Origin: Homarus americanus
Lineage: Eukaryota; Arthropoda; Malacostraca; Decapoda; Nephropidae
Direction of reading: 5' to 3'
Assembly: GCF_018991925.1 (NCBI RefSeq)
Contig: NW_024732415.1
Coordinates: forward strand, 3,139,481-3,203,480
Length of the DNA: 64,000 bases
In this document: positions 24,650 through 35,172 of the stretch, piece by piece
How the letters are laid out: each line of letters begins with the position of its first letter
How positions within the stretch are numbered: the stretch's first letter is position 1
Notes under the pieces: model-generated
What the model was told of the DNA's origin: nothing
The model's input: only the letters and a program-made list of their open reading frames with translations
Database searches by the model: none
Made by a program: the position numbers and the translations under genes

Positions 24650-24654
24650 ATGTA

Positions 24655-24960
24655 TGTATGTGTCTCAAGTCAGCTGTGAATTTGTTTTAAGTCAATTGAT
24701 TATTTTCAAGCTAGCTGTTTATTATTTTATTAATTTATTGATGTGTCGAGACAGCTGTTTATACATAAAGGCAGGTACATATGTTTTAAATCAGCTGCAA
24801 ATTTATGTCTCAAGTCAACAATGAATATCTGTATATAGTCAGCTGTTTATCTCTCACGTCAGCAGTGTTTTAGTAAGCTGTGAATTTGTCCCTTAAGCTA
24901 ACTGTTTATGTCTCAGATCAGCTGTTTATTTAAGTCAATTGTTTTTTGTCTCACACTTGT
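24655..24960. repeat. Degenerate CAGCTGT-containing repeat
   Basis: Diverged ~30-bp units with TGTCTCAAGTCAGCTGTGAA / CAGCTGTTTAT phrases. Confidence 0.7.
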
Positions 24961-25880
24961 TATTTATACCACAAAAAACATGTAAGTTTATGTTCCCGTA
25001 TGAAGGCAATTTATTGTCCGTAATGTGAGAACCGAAGTGAGACGTAAAATTATTCTTTCGGGAGACATTTATATCTAGGAATACACACATCACAAGTCAT
25101 AGTGTAAAAGTAGTTTAATTTATTATAACAGATGACACAAGAAAAGTAAATAAAAAGTAATTTACATAACATTGAAATATGAATAAGCGGCTTTTGTTCC
25201 ACTCTTGTTTTTTGGAAATAATAATGGAGAGAGAGAGAGAGAGAGAGGAGGGGGAGGAGGGGGGGCATTAAAGTTGTATAACCTAATCTCTGTAAAAGAT
25301 AATTGGTTTAATTACCTTTGGGATTATTTCATCAAAGTCGAAAGTTAAACCACCAAGAACTTACAAGCGAAGGAAATGTGGCATATTATTTTTTTATTCT
25401 AATTTGCAAATTGACTAAACACGCTGCAATTAATATGATGCACGCTGTTCGCTAATTAATTCTTGAAGTATTTTTGTGTGATTGTTTAATGAGTTAGTCG
25501 GTAAATTCTAAGGTTAAAATTTCCATTAAATTCCAGTCCATTCGCAACATTAGATAAGATAAACTAGCAGGAGAAGTTAAGGTTACGGAGCACAACTTGA
25601 TGATTTTTGACGGTGTATGTTGTCTTAAGATAATGGTATTGTTGATGTTGTTGTTTACTATGTATTAAGGTAAGATATTCCTGCCTGAAACCTGGAGATC
25701 AGAAACATAAAATAAAATAAGTTATCTGAAACCGGCAGATCCGAAACTTAAACGAAACGAAGTAGATCTGAAATTGGTACAAATGAAATATATAATTTTT
25801 TTAGTTTAGTAATATTTAAAATATGAGATTTATAATGAAAATGTGAGATTCTGTAAAGTTAAATCAGACAATGCTATGAA
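24961..25880. other. Unique AT-rich sequence with a short GA tract
   Basis: GA tract at 25227-25246. No gene seen. Confidence 0.5.
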
Positions 25881-26006
<126 letters not shown>

Positions 26007-26069
26007 AATTACGTTTCCAGTTCACAGAATTATTATAACCATAGAAGATAATTAATAATTTAAGAACAG

Positions 26070-26395
26070 TTATCTTTGTCTCTCTATACATCTTCATTAT
26101 CTTTCTCTCTATATATATCTTCATCTCTACATATCTGCCTTTCTGTGTTTTTATTTATCTTTATTGTGTTCATTTATATATGTTTGTCTATTAGTCTTTA
26201 TTGTCTATTTGTTTGTGTTCCTGTCTATTTGGTTGTCAGTCTATCTCTGTCTGTCAGTCTATCTCTGTCTGTCAGTCTGTCTCTGTCTGTTATCTCTGTT
26301 TCTGTCAATTTATCTGTTTGTCTGTCAATCTCTGTTTGTGTTTCTGTCTGTCTCTCTGTGTCTGTGTGTGTTTTCCTGTCTGTCACTGATGAGGC
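26070..26395. repeat. Degenerate (TCTG/TCTA)n region
   Basis: Imperfect TCTGTCTGTC and TTTATCT phrases. Overlapping open frames read only Ser/Leu/Val/Cys low complexity. Confidence 0.85.
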
Positions 26396-26433
26396 CAAAG
26401 TTTCAGGAATTATATGCAGATCCCATTTGCCTT

Positions 26434-26461
26434 TTCTTCCTCCTCCTTCTCCTCCTCCTCC

Positions 26462-26521
<60 letters not shown>
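26434..26521. repeat. (TCC)n-(TCA)n trinucleotide repeat
   Basis: TCC repeats changing to about nineteen TCA repeats. It yields a poly-His or poly-Ile frame by composition. Confidence 0.96.
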
Positions 26522-26522
<1 letters not shown>

Positions 26523-26829
26523 CTTACTACCATATACACTATCAACAAATTGTCCAGAATAATATAATCATCTAGCACAGTTTACCTCTTGACTTAACCT
26601 GACTTTCAATAACTGTTCACCACCAACCTTTAACGCTTGCAACACAAGTTCTTTCACACAATGCAACGCCTGCAATATTGCACTGGAGAGCGGCGTTTAC
26701 CTGTGCATTATTGTAACACAGTGGTTATTGCCCTTAATTGTATTCCAAATATGCTGTTTCATGTTTGATTACGAATTGTTGTGTGTTGTGCTCTGGAGTT
26801 TGGAGGTCTAGAGAGCTGGGTCAAACGGT

Positions 26830-27560
26830 GATTTGTGTTTGTGTGTTTGTGTTTGTGTGTTTGTGTGTGTTTGTGTTTGTGTTTGTGTTTGTGTTTGTGT
26901 GGAGGGTTTTGTGTTGTGTGTGGATGGCTGTATGAGTGTGTGTGTGTGTGTGTGTGTTTGTGTATGTTTGTCTGGTGATTGTGTGTGTGTGTGTGTTTGT
27001 CTGGTGATTGTGTGTGTGTGTGTGTGTGTGTTTGTCTGTGTGTGTGTGTGTGTGTTTGTCTGGTGATGTGTGTGTGTGTGTGTGTGTGTTTGTCTGGTGA
27101 TTGTGTGTGTGTGTGGGGGGGTGGTTATGTTTATGTATTTTGCGTACATGGGAGTGCTTGTTTGCGCGTATGGTGGTGTTTGTGAAGAGTGGAGTGGGGT
27201 AATTTTGTGTTAGGTGATTTGTTCATGTATAGGGTGAGGGTGTTTGTGTTTTTGTCCTGTGTGTGGAGGGTGTTTTTGTGTGAGCGAGTGGGGTGGTGAT
27301 GGGGTTGGTGTTTTGTGAGTGTGTTTGTGCAGGTGATTATATCGGGGGGTTGGAGAGAGGAGTTTGTGTTTTGTGAGTGTGAAGGTGGGGTTTGTATGAG
27401 TGGGGGTATGAGAGGGTGAGAGTGTTTGTGTTTTGTGTATGTGTGTGTGTGGGGAGGGAGAGTGTATTTATGTGGATATGTGAGGGAGGATTCTATGTGT
27501 GTGTATTTGTTTGTTTGGTGTCTGTGTGTGTGTGTATGTTTATATATTCATCTATACGTT
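26830..27560. repeat. TG/TTTGTG-rich region
   Basis: Interrupted TG tracts (26836-26910, 26935-27117) decaying into G/T-rich sequence up to about 27560. A longer unit, TTTGTCTGGTGATTGTG, recurs about every 33 bp near 26967-27105. Confidence 0.93.
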
Positions 27561-27659
27561 CTTCTGTCTAGATAATTTACATCTCTGTCTCTGTGTGTAA
27601 CTTTCTGTCTTTTGTCTGTCTGTATAATTATCAATGTTTGTGTTTCTGCGTCCGACTTT

Positions 27660-28080
27660 GTTTATCTACCTAAGTGAGACATATCACTAGAGTGCGTCGT
27701 GAGTGTATGAACTGAGGTGTTATGAGTGTAATGAATGTGTGTATGTGTGTATTGGCCGTATTGACGAGGCTATATGTGCGTTAATCAATTGAAGTGATAA
27801 CGTAGTGAATCTTCGCTCCCCAAGGCAATCCGGTATGGTGCGTATTGAGTGTGTGAACGAATTCAAAAGACACCAACAGCTGAATGCGTTCCCACAGACC
27901 AGGGAGAGACGCGATGATTGAGAATCGGAAATAAAAAAAAAGGGGGGGGGGAGAGGGAGGGAGGGAGAGGAAAGGACAGTGGAGGGGGAAAAGGGAAGGA
28001 AAGTGGAGGAGGAAAAGTCGGTAAGAGGGGGAGAGGATTGTCGTGTAAGTGGCTGTGACATGACACCTCGCTCTCCCTGG
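27660..28080. other. Non-coding with purine tract
   Basis: A purine-rich tract (A then G-rich) lies at 27931-28030. The three overlapping antisense frames are Pro/Ser/Leu low complexity. Confidence 0.5.
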
Positions 28081-28530
28081 GACGACATGACACTTTATAA
28101 CACCATATATCATTCTCAGAAAGACATGACGCTATATGATACTACACCTCACTTTTAGGAAAATTCATAATAATTTATTAACACGTCACCATTGTCTTCG
28201 GAAAACACCATGGCACTATATATAGCACTTTAGATATGAAACGACATTTCAGCTCTGACACCACACTTACTGTAATTTATGACACGACATTTACATTCTT
28301 ACAAGATACATGTGGTTCGAGGTGACACTTATGTTCTGACACGACACCTAAGCTGACACAACACACGACACTTTAGCCTTAATACGAAATAGTCTTACAC
28401 GATACTTATGTTCTGAAACAGTACATATGGTCTGACACGACACTTATGGTCCGAAACAACACTTCAACTTATGGTCCGAAACGACACTTACGGTCTAGCG
28501 CGACATTATGTGCTGGAGGCGACACTCATT
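28080..28530. repeat. Degenerate ~20-bp repeat around ACACGACACTTATGGTCTG
   Basis: Many diverged copies. The right half (28330-28530) is the clearest. Confidence 0.75.
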
Positions 28531-28594
28531 TCCGTCTCGTCCACCAAACACGACATGGTCTTCTCTACAAAAATTATTGGAGAGTGATGTTGTT

Positions 28595-28665
28595 GAGATG
28601 AGGAGGAGGAGGAGGGGGGGAGAGGAGGAGGAGGGGGGGAGAGGAGGAGGAGTAATAAGAAGAGG
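28595..28665. repeat. (AGG)n purine tract
   Basis: GGAGGAGG and G-run blocks repeated twice. Confidence 0.88.
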
Positions 28666-28935
28666 AGTAACTTAAGAAAAAGTGCAATAGCAAAAGAAGA
28701 AGACAAAAACAAGAGTCATAACAAATACAATCAACTACAACAAGAAGAGTAACAAAATAATTCGCCTTCGTTTATTTGTTTGTTTGTGAAAGACGGATGG
28801 ACAAGAAATGGGAAGACTCAGAAATAATCCCACCAAACAGAAGTATGACATAGACGATATGAATCTGGACCTTGGCTTCGATAACTAGATATAATGATTT
28901 TCGTTATAAAATGTAAATTCATCCCGGTGATATAC
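28666..28935. other. Unique sequence, nothing recognised
   Basis: No gene or repeat seen. Confidence 0.5.
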
Positions 28936-29005
28936 AGGGTGTCCAGAAATGATTACCCTCAAAACAGTATGCTTTAATCAGGGTAATCATTTATGGACTC
29001 TCTCT
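28935..29005. repeat. Short inverted repeat, possible MITE or transposon end
   Basis: Arms GTCCAGAAATGATTACCCT (28941-28959) and its near-complement at 28980-28998 match at 18 of 19 positions around a 20-nt loop. The left arm is preceded by ACAGG, giving CAGGGTGTCC, a sequence also seen at terminal repeats of some arthropod DNA transposons. It could be a very short MITE or a transposon end. Confidence 0.65.
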
Positions 29006-30270
29006 AGTTTTAAAACCCATTATATATGTACGGTCAAGTCGGTGTTATTGTAATGTTTATTTGTACTAAGTTTTTTTTTTTTTGTGAAATCTTGTTGGGT
29101 TTCAAAGGATTGGTAGATATTATCCCCGAATTTATATTTTGTTTAGTTAGTTTGTTTGATCCGCGTAAAATTGAAGCTGTGAATTGGAAATGTTATTATT
29201 TTTCATATATTGAGGATTCTTCTCGGTCAAGTCTTCCTATATTTCCCCTGGACTAGTTAATATTTATGGTGTCTAGGGGAAATTCTAACCATTTTAATGA
29301 TTTTATGCGTTTTAATTACTTTTGTGAAATCAGAAGAAAAAACAAAGATCTGAAATCATTGTTTTAACCCGTGAAACTGTTGAAGGATACCAACGCTTAT
29401 GATGACTGACTGAACATCATGGAAATACAGAGAACTAAAAAAAAAGTCTAAAATTTGTATGAAATTTGACCCGTACTAAATGTTAAAGATACAAAAAAGA
29501 AATTCTTGCTAAATTATATGACCTTTGACCTCTGAGATGTTAAAGGATAGTTCAGAAGTAAATTGGTTTTCTAAGAGATCTCCATAAATTTTCAAGTTTT
29601 GATATTAAAAATGAACTGTGATGGCAACAAAAACCTCGACTACTATAGCAGAATTAAAGTGAAAAACATTATCGTCTCTAGAGTGGCTGTGACGTCACTC
29701 GAGGCATTATAGGGGAGGATATGGTCAATATATAGAAACTCCATATTCTTAATGTATCCAATTTATACATTCGCTAAACTTTACATAATCCTAATATAAC
29801 TAAATTTAAGATACCCATATACATGATGTTAATAAATTATAATAAGACGATAGTTTTTAATGGAATATAAGTTAGGCAATATTTGGTATCTGACAACATT
29901 CAGTAGGTTTGGGCAGTATAATTATCACTGAACTTAAAGTGGAGGTCTGGTTATAGTTCAGCTGTCATAAGGAGCGGTTGTGGGAGGTTAATACTAGACT
30001 TTTTAAACTGTTATTCTTTAGTATTAATACGATATACTGTTTAATTTTATAGAAATTTATGTATATAAAATTGTTAGCACCGAAATTTTGACCTGTAGTT
30101 GGCAAGATCCTCTGATGACGTCACACCATAGGCAACCTCTGGGTATTTTATTATCGCACTTAATATAAAATCATTATTACGATAAAACCATCCTGCTATT
30201 ATTTTTTATAAAGTTTTCAATCATTTTTATGTAACAACAATAGCACACAATTTTTTTCCAATTGGATTGG
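29006..30270. other. Unique AT-rich sequence
   Basis: Only short AT-driven frames. No domain, RNA gene or repeat array recognised. Confidence 0.5.
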
Positions 30271-30380
30271 AGTTGACCTTTAAATTAAGTAGAGTTGACC
30301 TTTAAATTAAGAAGAGTTGACCATTAAATTAAGAAGAGTTGACCTTTAAATTAAGTAGAGATGACCTTTAAATTAAGAAA
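30271..30380. repeat. 22-bp minisatellite, five units
   Basis: Units with core GTTGACCTTTAAATTAAG and single-base variants (ACCATT, GATGACC). Confidence 0.94.
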
Positions 30381-30589
30381 AAAAACTCCTAATGAAATTC
30401 ACTTGACAAACCCTAACTAACGAGCCATGAATCCCTTTGGCGCTTTGAGTACACTATCACAAGTTTCCAATTACGACTTTGGTCAAATTTGGTCCATAAA
30501 TAAAGTATTGGGTTGGGTCTTCTTTCTGTTTTTTATTTCATATATATTTTTTTTTACCTTTGGTTGATATATTAGTCACAAGTCTATTA

Positions 30590-30628
30590 ACCCCCCCACC
30601 ACCTCCCTCCCTCCCTCCCTCCCTCCCT
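30590..30628. repeat. (CCCT)n tract
   Basis: C-run followed by CTCC tetranucleotides. Confidence 0.88.
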
Positions 30629-30810
30629 CACCTCTCTTCAACAGTTATCTCCCTTCATTCTCACCCTTCTTCTCCCTACTTCGTCACCTCCATTTATCCA
30701 TCAATTACTAGGCAACATAATTATGGTGACTCGGGACGTACTGTGCTCTCTCTCTCTCTCTCATATGTTTGTCTGATAGTTTTTTGTATATATTTTGCCA
30801 ATCTTTTTTT

Positions 30811-30811
<1 letters not shown>

Positions 30812-30857
<46 letters not shown>
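30812..30857. repeat. (CTAT)n microsatellite
   Basis: Uninterrupted CTAT tetranucleotides. Confidence 0.96.
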
Positions 30858-30858
<1 letters not shown>

Positions 30859-30924
30859 CCTCTCACTTATCATCACTTACTCCAACTCCTTGCCCCTATA
30901 AGCCAAATAAACTAACTATTCTCT

Positions 30925-30996
30925 ATATTTTTTTTTTCTTTTCAGGTTGGTCAGTATGAACTACAATGCCTCCATGGTTAACTGTACAAGACGCGT
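30925..30996 (+). other. Possible isolated exon with strong acceptor
   Basis: A ~20-nt pyrimidine run ends in TTTTCAG|G at 30945. The following 49 bp (30946-30994) is open in one frame, contains ATG at 30956-30958 and ends before GTATGT at 30995, a possible donor. It could be a 5' exon of an unidentified + strand gene. No homology is recognised, and AT-rich DNA yields such sites by chance. Confidence 0.2.
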
Positions 30997-32550
30997 ATGT
31001 ATGTATCTACCTGTGTGATTTATTATACTCTCGTGTCTACCTGTGTGATTTATCTCTCACTTAGGGATAAAGTCAGGTATATTGGTCATTGTTCTTACAG
31101 CTGTTAAGTCTTATACTCAGGTGTCGTGTCTGTGTTAGGTAGTTCTCTTCATTCTGATCTAGTCGTTAGTTTCACCCGTCATTGGCTATCCTAAAACTGG
31201 TTCCCTAGAAATGTTTTGTTTTCTCGCTAACAGCTGCCAACACCTCTGTTATAAATATGTAGATGTTAACTACGTATATCTCGAATATATATGGAAATAT
31301 TATGCGTTGAATATATCATTATAGTTTATATTATATTATAGCCCCGAGACCTGTATCATGTTTAGGTTATTTATGACTGTTATTTCTTTATATATTTTTA
31401 CATGAAAAGACGCAGTTGGACGCCCTAAACTACCTCATTCAATAGTTAATGTGAACTAACATAGATCTCCTCAGCTAACTTCCTATCTTTTGTGCTGGGG
31501 TAAAACTTTTTACTCACGTGAATAACATTAACCTCATTAGACAAAGTTTTGCTGATTTCAATACAGTATACTTAGAAACTATTAAAGACTTACCACCAAT
31601 ATATTTATGCCTTATACGAGTGTCTTAAGGTTCCTAGCTAGTGCTCACTACAACCTTGGGTTATAATTATGCAGACGCTAATTAAAGGAAACTCAGAGGT
31701 TTGTGGAAACCTGAGAAGATGAATTAATTAACACCTTTCATTGAGTTACCAAATGAGGTCTTGTGTTGATGTTATAATGTATTCACTGCGTTGTGGCGAC
31801 TAAGGTCTTTCAGCGCGTGTTTTAAATTCATAAATACAATAAGTGTTAATGTATAACTGTTCTATAACGATGAAGGTATTTAAACAGGTATATCACATTA
31901 GGTAATACACCAGTGATCAACAAAAGATAAATGTATTCTTCCCTTCCCCTAAATTAACTAACTTAGCCCTCAATCAGTAATGATGTACAGAACCATGCAG
32001 TAATTAAACCAACGATTTATACCAAACTGTATTACACTGTAAGCTCTTTCGTATTGCCTCATAAATTATAACCTAATAATCCTAACATTATCTGTGTCAC
32101 GATATCACACCACCGTGCACTGAATAATATAATATTCAGCTCTTAACTAACTGACTACCTCTGAATTCGCCATCATTAATCACGTGATTTTATGGGCCAG
32201 TTATCATTGATTTCTTTTACTCATTCTCGTAAAGTAATGTTCTCTCTCTCTCAGTCATAGCCAAACGTTTTCTTCATTTTCATTTTTAAGTCATACAATT
32301 TTCCCAGTATGTCAGACGACCTCTAGAATCTCCGTGATATATGGATCTTAACTCATAACTCGTCCTCATTATTCCAGTTTTCACTTTTTCTTCAATTCTC
32401 ACAAATCTTGGATGAATTTCACCTGCCGACAAATGTCAACCATAAGTTAACGAAGGTCTATTCTTTAACTGTTTTACATATTGTTAACCTTAGATAATGG
32501 GATCATCTCAAGACTACACACCGCAGAATATATTATTTTTAATTAACCAT
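30997..32550. other. Unique AT-rich sequence
   Basis: No gene, RNA or array recognised in this 1.5-kb stretch. Confidence 0.5.
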
Positions 32551-32551
32551 C

Positions 32552-32608
32552 TTAGCCTAACCTAACCTAACCTAACCAAACCTAACCTAACCTAACCTAA
32601 CCTAACCC
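32552..32608. repeat. Telomere-type (CCTAA)n, near-perfect
   Basis: About ten CCTAA pentamers with one CCAAA variant, C-rich on +. Confidence 0.95.
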
Positions 32609-33040
32609 CCGTAGGTAGTATTGGTGTGTTTAATCATCAGGTAAAATAAACTGAGGTGCCTAAACTTTACGTGATCCGAATACTCTAATAACTCGTATTT
32701 AACTTTCATATACAACACTTGTATATCTTGCGTCATAAAACCAACTTATTAGAATCAGTGTACAGTATAGTCTTAAGCTGATTCTGCCGCCATCTTGAAA
32801 TTTTTACCTCTCTTCTCAAATTCATATATTTTTATAATATATGTTTCTTGTTTTATTATGGATGAGTCTATTCATAAATTAGGGCACTAGGGAGATATAC
32901 AGATAGATAAGTAGGTCGGGAGGTAAAGCTACGGAGGAAGAGAAAAGGAGAATGAATGTATAGTTGAGAAAATGAGAGAGTGAAAGAGAGAGAAGGGGAA
33001 GGAAGTAACAGATAAAATAAAAACTTGAGTGAATAGCTTA

Positions 33041-33043
<3 letters not shown>
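32609..33043. other. Unique then purine-rich sequence
   Basis: Nothing recognised. The right part is GA-rich leading into the GA tract. Confidence 0.5.

Positions 33044-33091
<48 letters not shown>
33044..33091. repeat. (GA)n microsatellite
   Basis: Uninterrupted GA dinucleotides. Confidence 0.96.
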
Positions 33092-33093
<2 letters not shown>

Positions 33094-33137
33094 ATAGACA
33101 AATAAATATTAAACTGAATAGCTTGAGAGAGAAAATG

Positions 33138-33173
33138 AATGTGTGTGTGTCTGTGTATCTGTGTGTCTGTGTA

Positions 33174-33220
<47 letters not shown>
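33138..33220. repeat. (TG)n microsatellite with TGTATC interruptions
   Basis: Interrupted left part and perfect TG from 33178. Confidence 0.96.
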
Positions 33221-33224
<4 letters not shown>

Positions 33225-33289
33225 GCGATGGAGAGCTTACAGGGCGGCAGGGGAAAGATAAGAGAAATAACACAAACGTCTGAAAAATA

Positions 33290-33880
33290 GTGAGGTTGGT
33301 GGGGAAGCTTGTAGCCCCTGTGCAGAAGTCTGTGAAAATCTGTAAAAGGGATTTCTAGGGGTCCATGGAAGTCTGCGGTGGTCTGTTGAGGGTTGGTGGG
33401 TTCTTTGAATGTCTGCGTAGGGGGAGGGGGTGAAGGTGTCTTGGGAGGGCTTTTCAGTTCCCTTGATGTCTGAAGAGGTTTGTTATTCCTGGAAGGTCTG
33501 TATTTTCGTAGAAGGTCTGTGGCGACTGTGAGATCTGTCTTTAGGTTTTAGTGGATGTATTGTAGGAGGTTTATAATTGGTCTGTAGAGATCTGAAGAGG
33601 TCTTTCGTGGTATTTTACGAAGTTTGTGGTAGTTTGTAGCCAAAGGTATCCTAGAGGGTCCTTGAGTATCCCGAGGTCCTTCCGATAGGCTCTAAAAAAT
33701 ACGTACAAGTTTCAGTAGGTCTTTGGAGAATTTTATTGGTCCGTGAGGCGCCTTAGAGTTCCTTCCTTGCCGGTCTCTAAAATGACGAGGGGATTACTCT
33801 CAAGTCTGGTAAGGTCTCTGTGGGGGGTCTATATGTAGTCGGTAAAGGTCGACGGAGGCTCTCGGAAGTCTGAAGGAAAA
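33290..33880. repeat. Highly degenerate GGTCTGT-type repeat
   Basis: GTCTG/AGGTCTG phrases recur every ~25-35 bp (for example GTCTGTAGAGATCTGAAGAG), suggesting an old minisatellite. Units are too diverged for a firm period. It lies just upstream of the promoter region of the gene at 34543. Confidence 0.6.
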
Positions 33881-33915
33881 TTTCTCGAGAACGGTGCAGC
33901 GGTGCAGGTCTCTAG

Positions 33916-33916
<1 letters not shown>

Positions 33917-33957
<41 letters not shown>
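33917..33957. repeat. (GT)n microsatellite in promoter-proximal region
   Basis: TG tract about 240 bp upstream of the proposed transcription start. Confidence 0.96.
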
Positions 33958-33959
<2 letters not shown>

Positions 33960-34260
33960 AGGCCTGCACAGGTGTACGAGACTTGAGGGGAGGGAGGTCG
34001 TGAGGGGCGGGAGAAGTGAGGGAGTGTGGGGTGGCGCGTGGGGTGCCAGTGTACCACCAGCATCCGCGGAGGCTGCATCTTACTCCTCTCGTTCTGTCTC
34101 TCTCTCACACACATACACACGCGCGACACACGACACGTTCCCGCGCTCGAGCACTTCTAAGAGTCTGGTCTTCGTACTAGTTGTAACCCAGCCATCAGTT
34201 TGGCTCACATCTGTCCGTCTTCCCAAGGACGAGATCATCTAAAAAAAAAAGGATAATTTT
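33960..34260 (+). promoter_or_regulatory. Probable promoter and 5' UTR start of the gene at 34543
   Basis: This segment is GC- and CpG-richer than its surroundings. It contains TCAGTT at 34196-34201, a fit to the arthropod initiator TCAGT, with candidate +1 at A34197. No TATA box is seen ~30 bp upstream. GGACGAG at 34227-34233 is near but not at strict DPE spacing. A pyrimidine block with CTCTCTCTCACACAC sits at 34098-34115. This is inference from position and motif only. Confidence 0.3.
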
Positions 34261-34542
34261 TTTTTTATTGGTAAAATTTGTAAGGAGTTTAGCGTTGAAT
34301 GGTGTTGTGAATATCTCTCGATGGTAGGAGCAGCGTCGTCTTGTGGTTTGTGCCGAAAGTACTGAACACTCTCGTGCGTCCCGTGATTAATTCCTAACGA
34401 AATCAAGACTTTACGAGAACTCATCTCCCACTCGACGGCAAAAATTGAAACTCGACCTCGTGAGAATAAAACACCTTTCCTTACGGCGGCACAGAAGAAG
34501 CGGCAGCACCACCACCACTACCACCAGTTCCTCCAGATCGCG

Positions 34543-34783
34543 ATGGATGAGTTAAGTAAGGACGTAGGAGTGGTTGCTCTGGACGGAGACATCACTACCG
34601 CCGGGGGCATGGTCGTCGGAGGAGGCGCCCCTGGCATGCCGGTGGGAGGCGTTGGGTCACCCTCTTCAGCAGGTGGTGGTGGAGCAGCCGCTGACGGGAG
34701 CTACCTGGAAGGACTCATAAGGGAGAAGGAAGCTCTGAGTCAAGGCTCCGGCATGGATCTTACCAAGCGTCTCCTGACTCAAG
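34543..34783 (+). CDS. First coding exon of a probable STAR/KH RNA-binding protein
   Basis: The frame opens after TGA at 34382-34384. The first ATG is at 34543, in context CGCGATGG, so the start is well supported. The exon encodes 80 residues plus one nucleotide and ends CTCAAG|GTAAGA, a strong donor in phase 1. Residues 1-50 are acidic at the start, then Gly/Ala/Ser/Pro-rich and probably disordered. Residues 51-80 (SYLEGLIREKEAL, then KRLLTQ) resemble the YL..L..EK..L...RLL..EI segment just before the KH core in Sam68/Quaking-type STAR proteins. The phase-1 G could begin the expected Glu. These proteins bind RNA and regulate splicing and mRNA fate. I found no KH core exon in the window, so the family call is tentative. 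Exon composition is GC-richer than its neighbours. Confidence 0.6.
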
Positions 34784-35044
34784 GTAAGAACAACACTTGT
34801 AGCTCCACGATATACCAATATATATTTTTTTTATGCGCGTTCTCTCCCTCTCACTTTATTTGTCTTTATGTATTTCTCTCTGTTCCTCTTCCCTTCTCCC
34901 TTTTATGTTTTGTTGTTTCTACCCCGTTTCTCTCCCTCTCTTTCTGTCTCATATCTGTCCTACAAGGAACTTGACTCCAATTTCCGCGCGTTTCTGTCCT
35001 TATTCACCCGCATTATTTCCTCTTCGTTACCTGTAACGAAGGAC
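34784..35044 (+). other. Start of intron 1, pyrimidine-rich
   Basis: Begins GTAAGAACAACAC and becomes C/T-rich from 34845. Reading through gives a hydrophobic 143-codon frame that is intronic. No acceptor with a following coding exon is evident. Confidence 0.55.
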
Positions 35045-35172
35045 AGGTAATACTATTCCGTGACCTGTCTATCCGAGGACAGGTAATACTATTCCGTGAC
35101 CTGTCTATCCGAGGACAGGTAATACTATTCCGTGACCTGTCTATCCGAGGACAGGTAATACTATTCCGTGAC
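35045..35172. repeat. 36-bp minisatellite in intron 1, four units
   Basis: Units carry ACTATTCCGTGACCTGTC and GAGGACAGGTAATAC. Each contains ACAG|GTAATA, a reasonable 5' splice-site match, so the array presents several donor-like sites about 260 bp after the real donor. Confidence 0.96.

Noticed and set aside
26830..27185. Overlapping Val/Cys and Thr/His frames on both strands
   Set aside because: Products of the TG/CA tract; no unique sequence.
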